Shown: positions 37,263 to 46,949 of the stretch, in pieces
Numbering within the stretch: position 1 is the stretch's first letter
Layout of the letters: every line of letters begins with the position of its first letter
Origin: Vibrio amylolyticus
GTDB lineage: Bacteria; Pseudomonadota; Gammaproteobacteria; Enterobacterales; Vibrionaceae
DNA length: 64,000 nucleotides
NCBI RefSeq assembly: GCF_023145695.1
Contig: NZ_JAJHVV010000010.1
Coordinates: 1 to 64,000 of the forward strand
Reading direction: 5' to 3'
Translations under genes and position numbers: made by a program
The notes under the pieces: generated by a model
Database searches by the model: none
What the model saw: the letters and a program-made list of their open reading frames with translations, nothing else
What the model was told of the DNA's origin: nothing

Positions 37263-37946
37263 ATGAATTCTCCTATTGAAAAGCTACAAAAAAAGATCGG
37301 TTATCAGTTTGCTGATGCCGATCATTTAGATTTAGCGTTAACACACAGAAGTGCTCATGGTAAGCACAATGAACGTCTTGAGTTTCTGGGCGATTCAATT
37401 TTAAGTTTTGTAATAGCGGATGATCTATATCATCGCTTTCCTAAGGTAAACGAAGGCGACATGAGTCGTATGCGTGCCACCTTAGTTCGAGGTCATACAC
37501 TGGCTGAGCTAGGCCGTGAATTTGAACTTGGAGAGTACTTAAAATTAGGTCCAGGTGAGTTGAAGAGTGGTGGCTTTCGCCGTGACTCAATTCTCGCTGA
37601 TGCAGTAGAAGCTATTATTGGCGCTGTCTATCTAGACAGTGATACAGAAACGGTTCGCGGTATTATTCTTAGCTGGTATAAGACTCGCCTAGACGCTATC
37701 GAACCAGGCGTATCACAAAAAGATCCTAAAACTCGTCTTCAAGAGTTCCTTCAAGGTCGAAGAAAGCCACTGCCTGTCTATACAGTGACTAATATTAAAG
37801 GTGAAGCACACAACCAAGAGTTTACGGTTTCGTGTGATGTGGCAGGCCTAGGACAGCCTGTTATTGGAAAAGGTACCAGTCGTCGCAAAGCAGAACAAGC
37901 GGCCGCTGGCACAGCATTAGAGCTGGTAACCAATGGCGGAAAATAA
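37263..37946 (+). CDS. rnc: ribonuclease III
   Basis: RNase III cuts double-stranded RNA, including rRNA precursors and many regulatory duplexes. The catalytic signature [13 protein letters not shown] is at about residues 37-49, and a second acidic patch [15 protein letters not shown] is near residue 115. A C-terminal double-stranded-RNA-binding domain ends in [16 protein letters not shown]. It has 227 residues (226 in E. coli). Its stop is 4 bp before the chosen era start. Confidence 0.98.
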   Translation: MNSPIEKLQKKIGYQFADADHLDLALTHRSAHGKHNERLEFLGDSILSFVIADDLYHRFPKVNEGDMSRMRATLVRGHTLAELGREFELGEYLKLGPGELKSGGFRRDSILADAVEAIIGAVYLDSDTETVRGIILSWYKTRLDAIEPGVSQKDPKTRLQEFLQGRRKPLPVYTVTNIKGEAHNQEFTVSCDVAGLGQPVIGKGTSRRKAEQAAAGTALELVTNGGK

Positions 37947-37950
37947 ACCA

Positions 37951-38913
37951 ATGGCTGATAACGAATTCGATATTGATGCATACTTTGCATCAGATGCAAA
38001 ACCGAGCGCTCCTGAAAATCAACACTGTGGTTTTATTGCCATTGTTGGTCGTCCGAACGTAGGTAAGTCGACACTGCTGAACCACATTCTGGGGCAGAAG
38101 ATCTCAATTACTTCGCGTAAACCACAGACTACTCGTCACCGTATTATGGGTGTTGAGACGGAAGGTGAGTATCAAGCGATTTACGTTGACACCCCAGGGC
38201 TTCACATTGAAGAGAAGCGAGCGATTAACCGTTTAATGAACCGTGCTGCTAACAGCTCATTAAGTGATGTTAACTTAGTTTTTTTCCTTGTTGACGGTAC
38301 GCATTGGACTGACGACGATGAAATGGTGTTGAACAAGCTACGTAAAGCGAACTTCCCAGTTGTATTGTGTATCAACAAAGTGGATAACGTTCAGGATCGT
38401 AACGACGTAATGCAGCACATGATGCAAGTCTCTTCAAAGATGGACTTCCTAGACGTTGTGCCTATTTCAGCGAAGCATGGTAAGAATATTGATGTACTGC
38501 GTAAGCATGTGCGTGAACATTTACCGAAGGCGACACACCACTTCCCTGAAGAGTATGTAACCGATCGTTCACAGCGCTTTATGGCGTCTGAAATCATTCG
38601 TGAAAAGCTAATGCGTTTTACTGGTGATGAACTTCCATACTCAGTAACCGTCGAGATTGAACGTTTCGACTTCAACCCTGATACTGATGGTTTCCATATC
38701 AATGCCCTTATTCTTGTTGAGCGTACTGGTCAGAAGAAAATGGTGATTGGTAAAGGTGGAGATAAGATCAAGACCATCGGTCGCGAAGCTCGCCTTGATA
38801 TGGAAGAGCTATTTGGTCGTAAGGTTTATCTTGAAACTTGGGTGAAAGTGAAATCGGGCTGGGCTGACGATGAACGTGCATTGCGTTCTCTGGGCTACAT
38901 CGACGACTTATAA
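37951..38913 (+). CDS. era: GTPase Era
   Basis: Era is an essential GTPase that binds the 3' end of 16S rRNA and checks 30S maturation. G motifs: GRPNVGKST (about residue 30), DTPGLH (about 75) and NKVD (about 141). The C-terminal KH domain contains [16 protein letters not shown]. The start [12 protein letters not shown] is chosen: Vibrio Era proteins share this N-terminal extension before [15 protein letters not shown]. An ATG 18 bp upstream overlaps rnc. It has 320 residues (301 in E. coli), the extra length being N-terminal. Confidence 0.96.
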   Translation: MADNEFDIDAYFASDAKPSAPENQHCGFIAIVGRPNVGKSTLLNHILGQKISITSRKPQTTRHRIMGVETEGEYQAIYVDTPGLHIEEKRAINRLMNRAANSSLSDVNLVFFLVDGTHWTDDDEMVLNKLRKANFPVVLCINKVDNVQDRNDVMQHMMQVSSKMDFLDVVPISAKHGKNIDVLRKHVREHLPKATHHFPEEYVTDRSQRFMASEIIREKLMRFTGDELPYSVTVEIERFDFNPDTDGFHINALILVERTGQKKMVIGKGGDKIKTIGREARLDMEELFGRKVYLETWVKVKSGWADDERALRSLGYIDDL

Positions 38914-38970
38914 AAATGACATGACCGCTAAGACTAAATAGCCGTTAGCGATGTTTGTTTTTATCCGATA

Positions 38971-38999
38971 AAAGAGAGAGTATTAACTCTCTCTTTTTG
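38971..38999 (+). terminator. terminator hairpin between era and recO
   Basis: AAAGAGAGAG pairs perfectly with CTCTCTCTTT (10 bp, 6-base loop), followed by further T. It splits the rnc-era transcript from recO-pdxJ-acpS, at least partly. Confidence 0.8.
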
Positions 39000-39020
39000 T
39001 ATCTCTATTAAGGTAAAGGT

Positions 39021-39749
39021 ATGAGTGAAGGATTACAGCGATGCTTTGTATTACATCGACGCCCATACAGTGAATCGAGCTTAATTCTTGACGTTTTTAG
39101 TGAAGAGTATGGCCGACTTACCTTAATGTCTAAGGGGGCGAGAAGTAAACGCTCCAATCTTAAAGGGGCATTACAGCCTTTTACCCCACTGCTTTTGAAG
39201 TGGTCAGGTAATAGCTCGATGAAAACACTTCGTCAAGCAGAGCCTATCAGTTTAGGGTTGCCTTTAACGGGAATAAACCTTTATTCCGCGATGTATGTTA
39301 ATGAGCTTATCGGTCGAGTGTTGGTTGCCGAAGTGGCCATGCCTTCGCTGTTTCATGATTATCTTCACGCGCTGACTGAACTGGCTCAGTGTGATAACCC
39401 TGAACCTGCCTTAAGACGCTTTGAACTCGCACTGCTTGCAGCCCTTGGCTATGGTGTTGATTTTATTCACTGCGCCGGCACAGGTGAACCTGTTGAACCA
39501 ACCATGACTTATCGCTACCGAGAGCAGCAAGGTTTTATTGCCTCGGTAAGAAAGGATCATTATTCATTTCTAGGTGACGAGTTGATTGCTATCAGTGAAC
39601 GACGATTCACCACGAAAGCGCAGTTAAAAGCAGCAAAACGCTTTACACGCATGGCATTAAAGCCGTATCTTGGCGGCAAACCATTAAAAAGTCGGGAGCT
39701 ATTCCTACCAAGAATAGGTATCCCTAAAACACGGAGTATTGGAAAATGA
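39021..39749 (+). CDS. recO: DNA repair protein RecO
   Basis: RecO works with RecR and RecF to load RecA on SSB-coated gaps. The N-terminal OB-fold ([34 protein letters not shown]) is clear. The 242-residue length equals E. coli RecO. A GGTAAAGGT ribosome site precedes the ATG. The 3' end overlaps pdxJ by 4 bp. Confidence 0.95.
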   Translation: MSEGLQRCFVLHRRPYSESSLILDVFSEEYGRLTLMSKGARSKRSNLKGALQPFTPLLLKWSGNSSMKTLRQAEPISLGLPLTGINLYSAMYVNELIGRVLVAEVAMPSLFHDYLHALTELAQCDNPEPALRRFELALLAALGYGVDFIHCAGTGEPVEPTMTYRYREQQGFIASVRKDHYSFLGDELIAISERRFTTKAQLKAAKRFTRMALKPYLGGKPLKSRELFLPRIGIPKTRSIGK

Positions 39750-40477
39750 GCGCAATTTATCTTGGGGTAAACATCGATCACGTTGCAACGTTACGAAATG
39801 CACGTGGTACTAAATACCCTGATCCTGTTCACGCCGCAGAAATCGCAGAGCGAGCAGGAGCGGATGGCATTACTATTCACCTACGTGAAGATCGTCGCCA
39901 TATTGTAGATAGAGATGTACGTGTATTGCGTGAAACACTACAGACGCGTATGAACTTAGAGATGGCAGTGACTGATGAAATGGTAGACATTGCACTTGAA
40001 ACACTCCCTGAGTTTGTTTGTCTCGTCCCTGAAAAACGAGAAGAACTCACCACAGAAGGTGGATTAGACGTTGTTGGTCAGCTTGAAAAGATAAAAGCGG
40101 CGACGGCTAAAATGACAAAAGTGGGTATTAAAGTGTCTCTGTTTATTGATGCTGACCGTGAGCAGATTGATGCAGCGAAAGAGAGTGGTGCGCCATTCAT
40201 TGAGCTTCATACGGGTCATTATGCGGATGCGAAGACAGAAGAAGACCAACAAGACGAGCTAAAGAAAATTGCTGCAGCAGCAAGCTACGCGAATGACCTT
40301 GGTATTGTGGTTAACGCTGGTCACGGTTTGACCTATCACAATGTGGCGCCAATCGCTGCTCTTCCTGAAATCTATGAGCTGAACATTGGTCACTCCATTA
40401 TGGGACGTGCGATGTTTGACGGTTTGCAAAAGTCAGTGGCTGATATGAAAGCCATCATGCAAGCAGCAAGAGGCTAG
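39746..40477 (+). CDS. pdxJ: pyridoxine 5'-phosphate synthase
   Basis: PdxJ joins 1-deoxyxylulose 5-phosphate and 3-amino-2-oxopropyl phosphate to give pyridoxine 5'-phosphate (vitamin B6). It is a TIM barrel with [16 protein letters not shown] at the N terminus, HLREDRRHI near residue 46, ELHTGHYA near residue 152 and [11 protein letters not shown] near residue 190. Length is 243, the same as in E. coli. Its start overlaps recO and its stop is 5 bp before acpS. Confidence 0.97.
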   Translation: MSAIYLGVNIDHVATLRNARGTKYPDPVHAAEIAERAGADGITIHLREDRRHIVDRDVRVLRETLQTRMNLEMAVTDEMVDIALETLPEFVCLVPEKREELTTEGGLDVVGQLEKIKAATAKMTKVGIKVSLFIDADREQIDAAKESGAPFIELHTGHYADAKTEEDQQDELKKIAAAASYANDLGIVVNAGHGLTYHNVAPIAALPEIYELNIGHSIMGRAMFDGLQKSVADMKAIMQAARG

Positions 40478-40482
40478 CCTGT

Positions 40483-40863
40483 ATGCCTGTTCTTGGCTTA
40501 GGTACAGATATTGCTGAAATAGAACGGATTGAAAAAGCCCTCTCCCGATCGGGGGAGGCGTTTGCTAAACGAATCTTAACCGAATCTGAAATGTCAGTTT
40601 TTCTTGAACTTAAACAGCAAGGTAGGTATTTGGCAAAACGATTTGCAGCTAAAGAAGCAGCTTCAAAAGCGCTTGGGACAGGAATCGCCCAGGGTATTTC
40701 TTTTCAAGATTTTCATATCAGCAATGATGAACATGGAAAACCGATATTACGTTTGTCCAACAAGGCATTAGAGCGAGCTGAAAAATTAGGCGTGGCGAAT
40801 ATCCACCTGACAATTTCAGATGAACGTCATTATGCAGTGGCGACGGTGCTACTTGAGTCCTAG
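40483..40863 (+). CDS. acpS: holo-[acyl-carrier-protein] synthase
   Basis: AcpS transfers 4'-phosphopantetheine from CoA to acyl carrier protein. Both family motifs are present: [12 protein letters not shown] (residues 5-16, with the metal-binding Asp) and [17 protein letters not shown] (about 53-69, with the metal-binding Glu). It has 126 residues, the same as in E. coli. It is the last gene of the recO-pdxJ-acpS group. Confidence 0.97.
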   Translation: MPVLGLGTDIAEIERIEKALSRSGEAFAKRILTESEMSVFLELKQQGRYLAKRFAAKEAASKALGTGIAQGISFQDFHISNDEHGKPILRLSNKALERAEKLGVANIHLTISDERHYAVATVLLES

Positions 40864-40986
40864 TATTAGATTTATAAATAAAATCTGAGTAGGCAATTTC
40901 AAGCTATATCGTAATAATAATAAAGGCTTAATCGATACATAAATGAATTATTCGCCTGGTCTCCTTCCTACTAGGGAGTATGCCAC

Positions 40987-42252
40987 ATGTGCAATCGGTA
41001 CCTTAGCTATTGTTTTTTATTATATTGTTCCCTTTATTTCTCTTCCTCATGGGCTAATGACGTCCACATTTCTGGTTTTGGTACCTTAGCGTATAGCTAT
41101 GAGTCTGAAGATAATATTGGCTTTAGGCGTGACCTCTCTCAACCATTTGATAGTACAACCAATGGATCTTGGGTTTCTGACTCACGGTTCGGCCTTCAGT
41201 TAGATTATTCCTTAAATACAGAGTGGCGAACCACGATACAAGCCGTAGCCAAGGACAGAGTCAGCAGCGATTGGGGCGATGTTTTTGAGATCGGCTTTAT
41301 TGGCTATCAACCAAGTGAACATTGGGATTTTCGACTTGGCCGTCTCCCTGCTGATGCTTTTTGGGCGACTGAAACACGAAATATCGACTATGGGCATAAC
41401 TGGGTTCGTCCTCCACTCGAGATCTACTCTTGGCTTCCGTTCCAATCGGTTGATGGCCTTGATGTAATGTATCACTTATATCATTCTGAGATTGATTGGT
41501 ATTTCAGCTCTCAAATAGGGCTTTTTCGAACCTCCGTAGAGACTCCTATTGGGGAGAAAATCGACACCAGTGGAACGAAATTGGTCTCTTTAACAATTAA
41601 AGCGCTTTGGGATGATTGGCGAGCTCGTGGCTCCATTATTTACTCTCCTGGTATTACTACCGATGTTTCACCTTCTAATCAGCAGATCACGACTCAATTG
41701 GATGCGATAACACTGATGAGGATCAATGGTGTAAGTCAGGAAGCACAGTCATTAGCACAAGCCTTGGTCGTTGAAGATGAAGCGATGCTATATACCCAAT
41801 TAGGGATTGAGTATTTCAATGGACGCTGGCTGCTTTCAGGTGAAGTCGTTTCTATCCATTCAGAATCAGAACAAGTAGTGGTGCCTTCGGGAATCGGAGG
41901 GTATCTTTCTTTGAGCTATTACATCAATGACTGGTCACCTTACCTAATTGTGTCGATATTTGACCCTAATGTTAACCCACAAGCCGCACTGGTTGACTGG
42001 AATACCGTCTCTCCTGAATTAGGTTACCTACAGCAACAACTCATTGAAAATATTAATTTGAGCCGAATTGAGCAGCATACTTGGTCAATTGGAGTGCGTT
42101 GGGATGTGGCAAAAAATACAGCATTAAAAGCACAAGTCGACTTTGTTGAGATAGCACCTAACGGTTATGGGTTATGGGCGAATGATATTTCTCTTAATTC
42201 AACGAAAACTCAGCTTGAGTTATACACATTATCTTTGAACTTTGTTTTTTGA
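40987..42252 (+). CDS. outer-membrane beta-barrel (porin-like) protein
   Basis: A 421-residue outer-membrane protein of no named family that I recognise. A signal peptide ends near residue 23 (YFSSSWA). The mature part consists of alternating aromatic/polar beta-strands (e.g. ISGFGTLAYSYES, WDFRLGRLPADAF, YLSLSYYINDWSPYLIVSIF). The last residue is phenylalanine (LELYTLSLNFVF), the C-terminal signal for Bam-mediated insertion. GGGAG lies upstream of the ATG. It is the first gene of a three-gene operon with a periplasmic PstS-like protein and a diguanylate cyclase. It may be a channel or a tether for that signalling pair. Confidence 0.78.
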   Translation: MCNRYLSYCFLLYCSLYFSSSWANDVHISGFGTLAYSYESEDNIGFRRDLSQPFDSTTNGSWVSDSRFGLQLDYSLNTEWRTTIQAVAKDRVSSDWGDVFEIGFIGYQPSEHWDFRLGRLPADAFWATETRNIDYGHNWVRPPLEIYSWLPFQSVDGLDVMYHLYHSEIDWYFSSQIGLFRTSVETPIGEKIDTSGTKLVSLTIKALWDDWRARGSIIYSPGITTDVSPSNQQITTQLDAITLMRINGVSQEAQSLAQALVVEDEAMLYTQLGIEYFNGRWLLSGEVVSIHSESEQVVVPSGIGGYLSLSYYINDWSPYLIVSIFDPNVNPQAALVDWNTVSPELGYLQQQLIENINLSRIEQHTWSIGVRWDVAKNTALKAQVDFVEIAPNGYGLWANDISLNSTKTQLELYTLSLNFVF

Positions 42253-42261
42253 GGAGGAAGT

Positions 42262-42672
42262 ATGCGACTACTATTAATACTCATCAGCTTTACTTTTTCT
42301 TCACTCTTACATGCGGATATATATGTTGTCGTGAGCCCTAATAGTCACATAGAAAGTATCTCAAAAAGTGAGTTAGCCGCTTTATATTTAGGGCGGCAGC
42401 GACCAGATCAACACGATATTCGTCTTTACCCGTTAGATCGAGAAGGTGAGTTGCGCTCACTGTTTTTTGAGTCCATAACCAACATGTCACTCAGTCAGGT
42501 TAATGCTTATTGGGCCAAGCTGCGTTTTTCTGGTCGGGTTCGACCTCTGGATAGCTTTAATGACCCTGATAGCTTGCAGAAAAAACTCTTGGCTAACCCC
42601 GCGAGTATTAGCTATCTCGACAGCAAGCCAGAGAGTGAGCAGCTAAAAGTGGTAATGGTGATCCATGAATAG
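42262..42672 (+). CDS. small periplasmic PstS-like protein
   Basis: A 136-residue exported protein: the signal peptide is MRLLLILISFTFSSLLHA. The mature part resembles one lobe of phosphate-type substrate-binding proteins: SKSELAALYLGRQ, then YPLDREGELRSLFFESI and VNAYWAKLRFSGRV. It is too short for a full two-lobe PstS and is not next to an ABC transporter, so it is more likely a sensor partner than a transport component. GGAGGAAG lies just before the start. Its end overlaps the diguanylate cyclase start by 8 bp, so the two are co-translated. Confidence 0.75.
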   Translation: MRLLLILISFTFSSLLHADIYVVVSPNSHIESISKSELAALYLGRQRPDQHDIRLYPLDREGELRSLFFESITNMSLSQVNAYWAKLRFSGRVRPLDSFNDPDSLQKKLLANPASISYLDSKPESEQLKVVMVIHE

Positions 42673-43900
42673 AGTGACTCGTTCATTAACCAACCATTTA
42701 TTATCGATTGTAGCTTTAAGCGCGGTGAGTTATATGGTCGTTGCAATGCTCATTATTACCAGTTTAGGTATGGCTACCCGCCATAAGCAGCAAGATGTAT
42801 TTAAAAGTAAGCTGGCGCTAACAGTATCCAATACAGCCGCTATTGCCCTCTTCGCCAACAATCAACAAATCGCTGATGAAGTCTTAGATGCCATTTTATT
42901 ACACGAAGAGATGGAGGGAGCGCGTATTGTCAGTACGAAAGGTACTTCTTACGAACGGTGTAAAGATGAAAACAAAGTGGATCACTTCTGGGATAACTCG
43001 TTCAGCTTTGATCTTTATTCACCTATTGATGATTCGGTGATCGGCTATATTCAGCTTCATGATAATGATGACTTTATTCGGCAGAAAACAATCGATGATA
43101 TTGCCTATCAAATCTCCTTTTTACTGATTCAGTGGCTGGTGGTGTTTGTCGTTATTGTCTTTGTGGTTAAACGCGTAATAGGACAGCCCTTAACGGAACT
43201 TGCGAGTAATTTACTGAGTGTTAGACCGGGAAATGAACATAAAATAGAGCTAGAGAAGAAGCATAGTAGCGATGAAATTGGTTTGGTCACACGGAGTATC
43301 AACCAATTCGTTGAATCAACGAATAGTGCATTGAGGCGAGAGAAGGCATTAAGAGTCAAGATTGAAGAGATGGAGCAGCACTATCGACACATCGCACAGG
43401 TTGACAGTTTGACCCAGCTTAGGAATCGATTAGGGTGTGAGCTGACGATGGCACAAGTGAGCTCTTCATACATTGGTCTTCTACTGATTGATCTCGATGG
43501 TTTTAAGTCAGTCAATGATCATTTTGGACATGCCGCTGGAGATACGGTACTGGTCAAACTGGCGCTTCGTTTTAAGCAATCGTTAGAGGGTTTAGGCACT
43601 GTGGGGCGAGTGGGTGGGGATGAGTTTATTGTAATCGTTCCACTTGAGAGTGAAGATAATGAGCTCTTAGAGGGTATTGCAGCGGAGCTCATTCGTAGCG
43701 CGTGTGAGAAAGTGACGTTAAGTTGTAAACGGCAGGTTCAACTTGGTGCCAGTATCGGTATTAGTATTAGCTCAATGGAGCATCGTTCGTTAGAGCATTT
43801 AATGCATGAGGCCGACTTGGCGATGTATCATGTTAAGGAAAACGGTAAAAATCATTATTGTTTTTATAGCACTCTAGTTGCGCGAGCGAGCAATATCTAG
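42665..43900 (+). CDS. membrane diguanylate cyclase (GGDEF)
   Basis: A 411-residue c-di-GMP synthase. TM1 is at about residues 14-34, a periplasmic sensor region at about 35-147, TM2 at about 148-169, and a HAMP-like linker with coiled coil to about 245. The GGDEF domain follows, with metal aspartates at D276/D278 (IDLDGF) and the active loop GGDEF at 317-321. The RxxD inhibitory site expected nine residues before GGDEF is absent (EGLG), so product inhibition by that route is unlikely. The periplasmic part (NTAAIALFANNQQIADEVL) resembles the YfiN/TpbB sensor. It converges on barA. Confidence 0.9.
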   Translation: MNRVTRSLTNHLLSIVALSAVSYMVVAMLIITSLGMATRHKQQDVFKSKLALTVSNTAAIALFANNQQIADEVLDAILLHEEMEGARIVSTKGTSYERCKDENKVDHFWDNSFSFDLYSPIDDSVIGYIQLHDNDDFIRQKTIDDIAYQISFLLIQWLVVFVVIVFVVKRVIGQPLTELASNLLSVRPGNEHKIELEKKHSSDEIGLVTRSINQFVESTNSALRREKALRVKIEEMEQHYRHIAQVDSLTQLRNRLGCELTMAQVSSSYIGLLLIDLDGFKSVNDHFGHAAGDTVLVKLALRFKQSLEGLGTVGRVGGDEFIVIVPLESEDNELLEGIAAELIRSACEKVTLSCKRQVQLGASIGISISSMEHRSLEHLMHEADLAMYHVKENGKNHYCFYSTLVARASNI

Positions 43901-43988
43901 CTTTATTGTCTTGGACAAACCGCTATGCTTTCAATCGTTAGATATAGGATAGCGGAATGTGTATCAAGAGCAAAAATATTAGTTAAAT

Positions 43989-46781
43989 TTAGTCAAGATA
44001 GTGCTGTGCAGTGGCTAGCACTTTATCCATTTCATCTTGCAGTTCAAACATTTCAGGTTCTATATCCTCTATATTACTACCAGAGCGAAGTGCGGTTTCG
44101 ATGGTTGCACACACTTGTTTGAGTCTCGGTACGCCGCAGTAGGAGCAACTACCATGCAGTTTGTGAACATGGTGAATTAGCTCTTCGGTGTTGGTTTGCT
44201 CACCTTCTAAAGCATTATCGATATGTGCACTCACCTCAGGAATGAAACTCACTAGCATGGCAAGCATATCTTTTGCGAGATCCTCTTTATTTGCAGCCTG
44301 TTTCAATGCGGCTTGCCAATCGATAATAATGGTTTGATTGGCATCAGGAAAAGCAGCCTGCTCTGGTATATCCATGTTGCTATCAACCTCACCTTGAGAG
44401 ATATCGAGTTTTTCGACTTCACCATCAACCGTATGCGGATTCCAGTGCACCAGAACCTGATGCAAAATATGCTCTTCGATTGGTTTAGTTAAGTAATCAT
44501 CCATGCCAGCGTTGAGCAGGCGATCTCGCTCTCCTGCCATGGCGTGGGCGGTTACCGCTATGACTGGCGTATTGGCATTGAGTTCCGTCTGCTTAATTTT
44601 ATGGCAAGCCGTGACACCATCCATATGCGGCATTTGAATATCCATTAATACGATATCAAAAGCGTGATTCTCTGCCTGCTGAACCGCGTCTTTACCATTC
44701 GTGCATGAAATAATACTTTCTACTCGTTCTTTCAGTAGCGCCGTGATCAACTTGAGGTTAGCAGGGTTATCATCCACGGCCATGACCTTAAGAGGCAATG
44801 TCTCATGGATCGAGGGTTCTATCACCGGAAGAAGTGTGGGAGGCTGATTCGCAATCATCGTCTGAAGTAGTTTCTTACGAGACAATGGCTTAGTAATACA
44901 CTGAACATGATGTGACTGTATCAGATGGTCAGAGAGCGCTAATTCGGTGCTTGGTGTCCCCACTATGACATTCGGTGAAACGGCCTTCGCTTTTTCGACC
45001 CACTCTCCAATGGTCTCTACAGAAGCATTTTTGTTGGGTGCTAAGTTCAAAATGACGTAATCATAGCGTTCATTTTCTTCAGGCATACTTGAGCGATAAG
45101 TGACGATCAGTCCTTCTTGGGTTAGCGTCTGTTGAATAATAGACGCTGCTTGCATGTTCGGTTCAATCAGCAATAGGTGACGCTGTTCTAGCATTTTAGA
45201 GTCCACGGCAGGACTGATTGGCATATCCGTGATGTGCAATCTCAGCGTGAACCAGAATGTCGAGCCTTGGTGCAAACGGCTAGTTAGGCTAATTTCTCCC
45301 CCCATTTGGCTCACTAGTTTCTGAGTGATGACGAGTCCCAAACCTGTGCCCCCATAGCGACGGGAAATACTCGCATCCGCTTGACTAAAGGCTTGGAATA
45401 GCTGAGCTTGCTGACGCTCAGAGATACCGATACCCGTGTCTCTTACCATAAATTGAAGCTCAACCATGTCATCTTTTTGAGAGCGGAGTTCAACACTGAT
45501 ATCGATGTTGCCTCGCTCAGTAAACTTGATTGAGTTACCCACTAAGTTAGTGAGTACTTGCTGAATACGTAGCGGGTCACCCACTAAACCAACCGGAACT
45601 TTAGGGTCTATTTTAAGGGTAAGCTCTAAGCCCTTTTCGTGGGCAGAGGTCGCTTGTAGGCTGACGACCTCTTCAAGACTGTCTTGGAACTCAAATGGAA
45701 TATTTTCTAGTGCCAGTTTACCCGCTTCCAGTTTTGAGAAATCCAATATGTCATTGATGATGCTAAGCAGGTTGTTTGCCGACTTTTCTATGGTTTGTAA
45801 GTAATCGGTTTGGCTATTAGTTAGCTGAGTTTTCAGCATTTGCCTAGTAAAGCCAATAACACCATTCAGAGGGGTTCGTAATTCATGGGACATATTGGCA
45901 AGGAATTCAGACTTCACTCGAGCCGCTTCTTGAGCGCGTTTCTTCGCAATATCCAACTCCACGTTCTGGATCTCGAGCTGCTCAAGCGTTTCACGAAGGT
46001 CAGAGGTGGCTTGGTCAATGCTGTGCTGCATCTCACTGTGGTAGGCCGATAGTGATTCCGCCATGGCATTAATGCCATTTTTAAGGGAATCTAACTCACC
46101 GTGCATTTTTCCTTCGATACGAACATCAATGTGACCGCGGCGAATACGCTGAATCATGTTTTTCATGTGCTCGATAGGGCGGGTGACATCGTGCATTAAA
46201 CGCATAGCAAAAATAGCAGAAAGCCCAAGACCAAGTAGCAACACTAATACGGAAAGAACGATCTCTTGATATTGCTGAAGGCGCAGCGAAGAGAGATCAA
46301 GTTCAATTGCAATGTAGCCAAAGGCTTGGCTTTCTCCTTCCGTTTCAGTCGCAATAGCTAAGCGCGATTCAGGCAGAATAGGCGTTCGTAAAATCAGCGA
46401 ATTGTCATCAATATGGGAAGAGCCATAAAGGGGAATCGGCTGATCTTTTGGGAACGTTAACGATTCGAAATTAGGGTGAAAGTTAGAGGTTACGAAAAGT
46501 TCGTGCTTAGAATCAAAAACCGCAATACTACGAACAAATTTGGAATTTTTTCGGTGAGAGTAACTGATTAAGCGGCGCACCGCTTCATGGCTCTGGTTTC
46601 TCATGCCATCTTCACTGGCAATGGCCAGCGGTTCTATAATATTTAACCCTGAATTAATCACTTGCATTTCGAGATCGTGGTAGCGATTAAAAGAAAAGAA
46701 GCTACTCAGCAGCAAGCCAATTATAAGGGTTGGCGCTAAAGTAAGGGTAATAACTCGCGCACGTAAGCCATATCTGGTCAT
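43989..46781 (-). CDS. barA: hybrid sensor histidine kinase BarA (VarS)
   Basis: BarA (VarS in V. cholerae) activates the response regulator UvrY/VarA and thereby the Csr small RNAs that titrate CsrA. The 930 residues carry TM1 (about 10-32), a periplasmic sensor, TM2 (about 173-194), HAMP, a histidine kinase domain with H299 in NMSHELRTPLNG, the ATPase boxes DTGIGIS and GGTGLGL, a degenerate receiver-like part, a receiver with D714 (LMDIQMPHMDG), and a C-terminal HPt domain with H873 (HKLHGSCSYCG). Position next to rlmD-relA is the VC2453 context in V. cholerae. Confidence 0.94.
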   Translation of the reverse strand: MTRYGLRARVITLTLAPTLIIGLLLSSFFSFNRYHDLEMQVINSGLNIIEPLAIASEDGMRNQSHEAVRRLISYSHRKNSKFVRSIAVFDSKHELFVTSNFHPNFESLTFPKDQPIPLYGSSHIDDNSLILRTPILPESRLAIATETEGESQAFGYIAIELDLSSLRLQQYQEIVLSVLVLLLGLGLSAIFAMRLMHDVTRPIEHMKNMIQRIRRGHIDVRIEGKMHGELDSLKNGINAMAESLSAYHSEMQHSIDQATSDLRETLEQLEIQNVELDIAKKRAQEAARVKSEFLANMSHELRTPLNGVIGFTRQMLKTQLTNSQTDYLQTIEKSANNLLSIINDILDFSKLEAGKLALENIPFEFQDSLEEVVSLQATSAHEKGLELTLKIDPKVPVGLVGDPLRIQQVLTNLVGNSIKFTERGNIDISVELRSQKDDMVELQFMVRDTGIGISERQQAQLFQAFSQADASISRRYGGTGLGLVITQKLVSQMGGEISLTSRLHQGSTFWFTLRLHITDMPISPAVDSKMLEQRHLLLIEPNMQAASIIQQTLTQEGLIVTYRSSMPEENERYDYVILNLAPNKNASVETIGEWVEKAKAVSPNVIVGTPSTELALSDHLIQSHHVQCITKPLSRKKLLQTMIANQPPTLLPVIEPSIHETLPLKVMAVDDNPANLKLITALLKERVESIISCTNGKDAVQQAENHAFDIVLMDIQMPHMDGVTACHKIKQTELNANTPVIAVTAHAMAGERDRLLNAGMDDYLTKPIEEHILHQVLVHWNPHTVDGEVEKLDISQGEVDSNMDIPEQAAFPDANQTIIIDWQAALKQAANKEDLAKDMLAMLVSFIPEVSAHIDNALEGEQTNTEELIHHVHKLHGSCSYCGVPRLKQVCATIETALRSGSNIEDIEPEMFELQDEMDKVLATAQHYLD

Positions 46782-46949
46782 TATTATCTAAACATCGTGG
46801 GTTGGATATGGGAAAATAACCCGCTAAGCGGATCATTAAGTGAATCACTTAGCTTAATCAAGTCGGCGCGTTTCGACAATATACCCAGTGAGAAATAGTG
46901 ATACTGGGGGTAAATTAACCAGCAAGCAATTACTTTAGGCATAAAGAGC

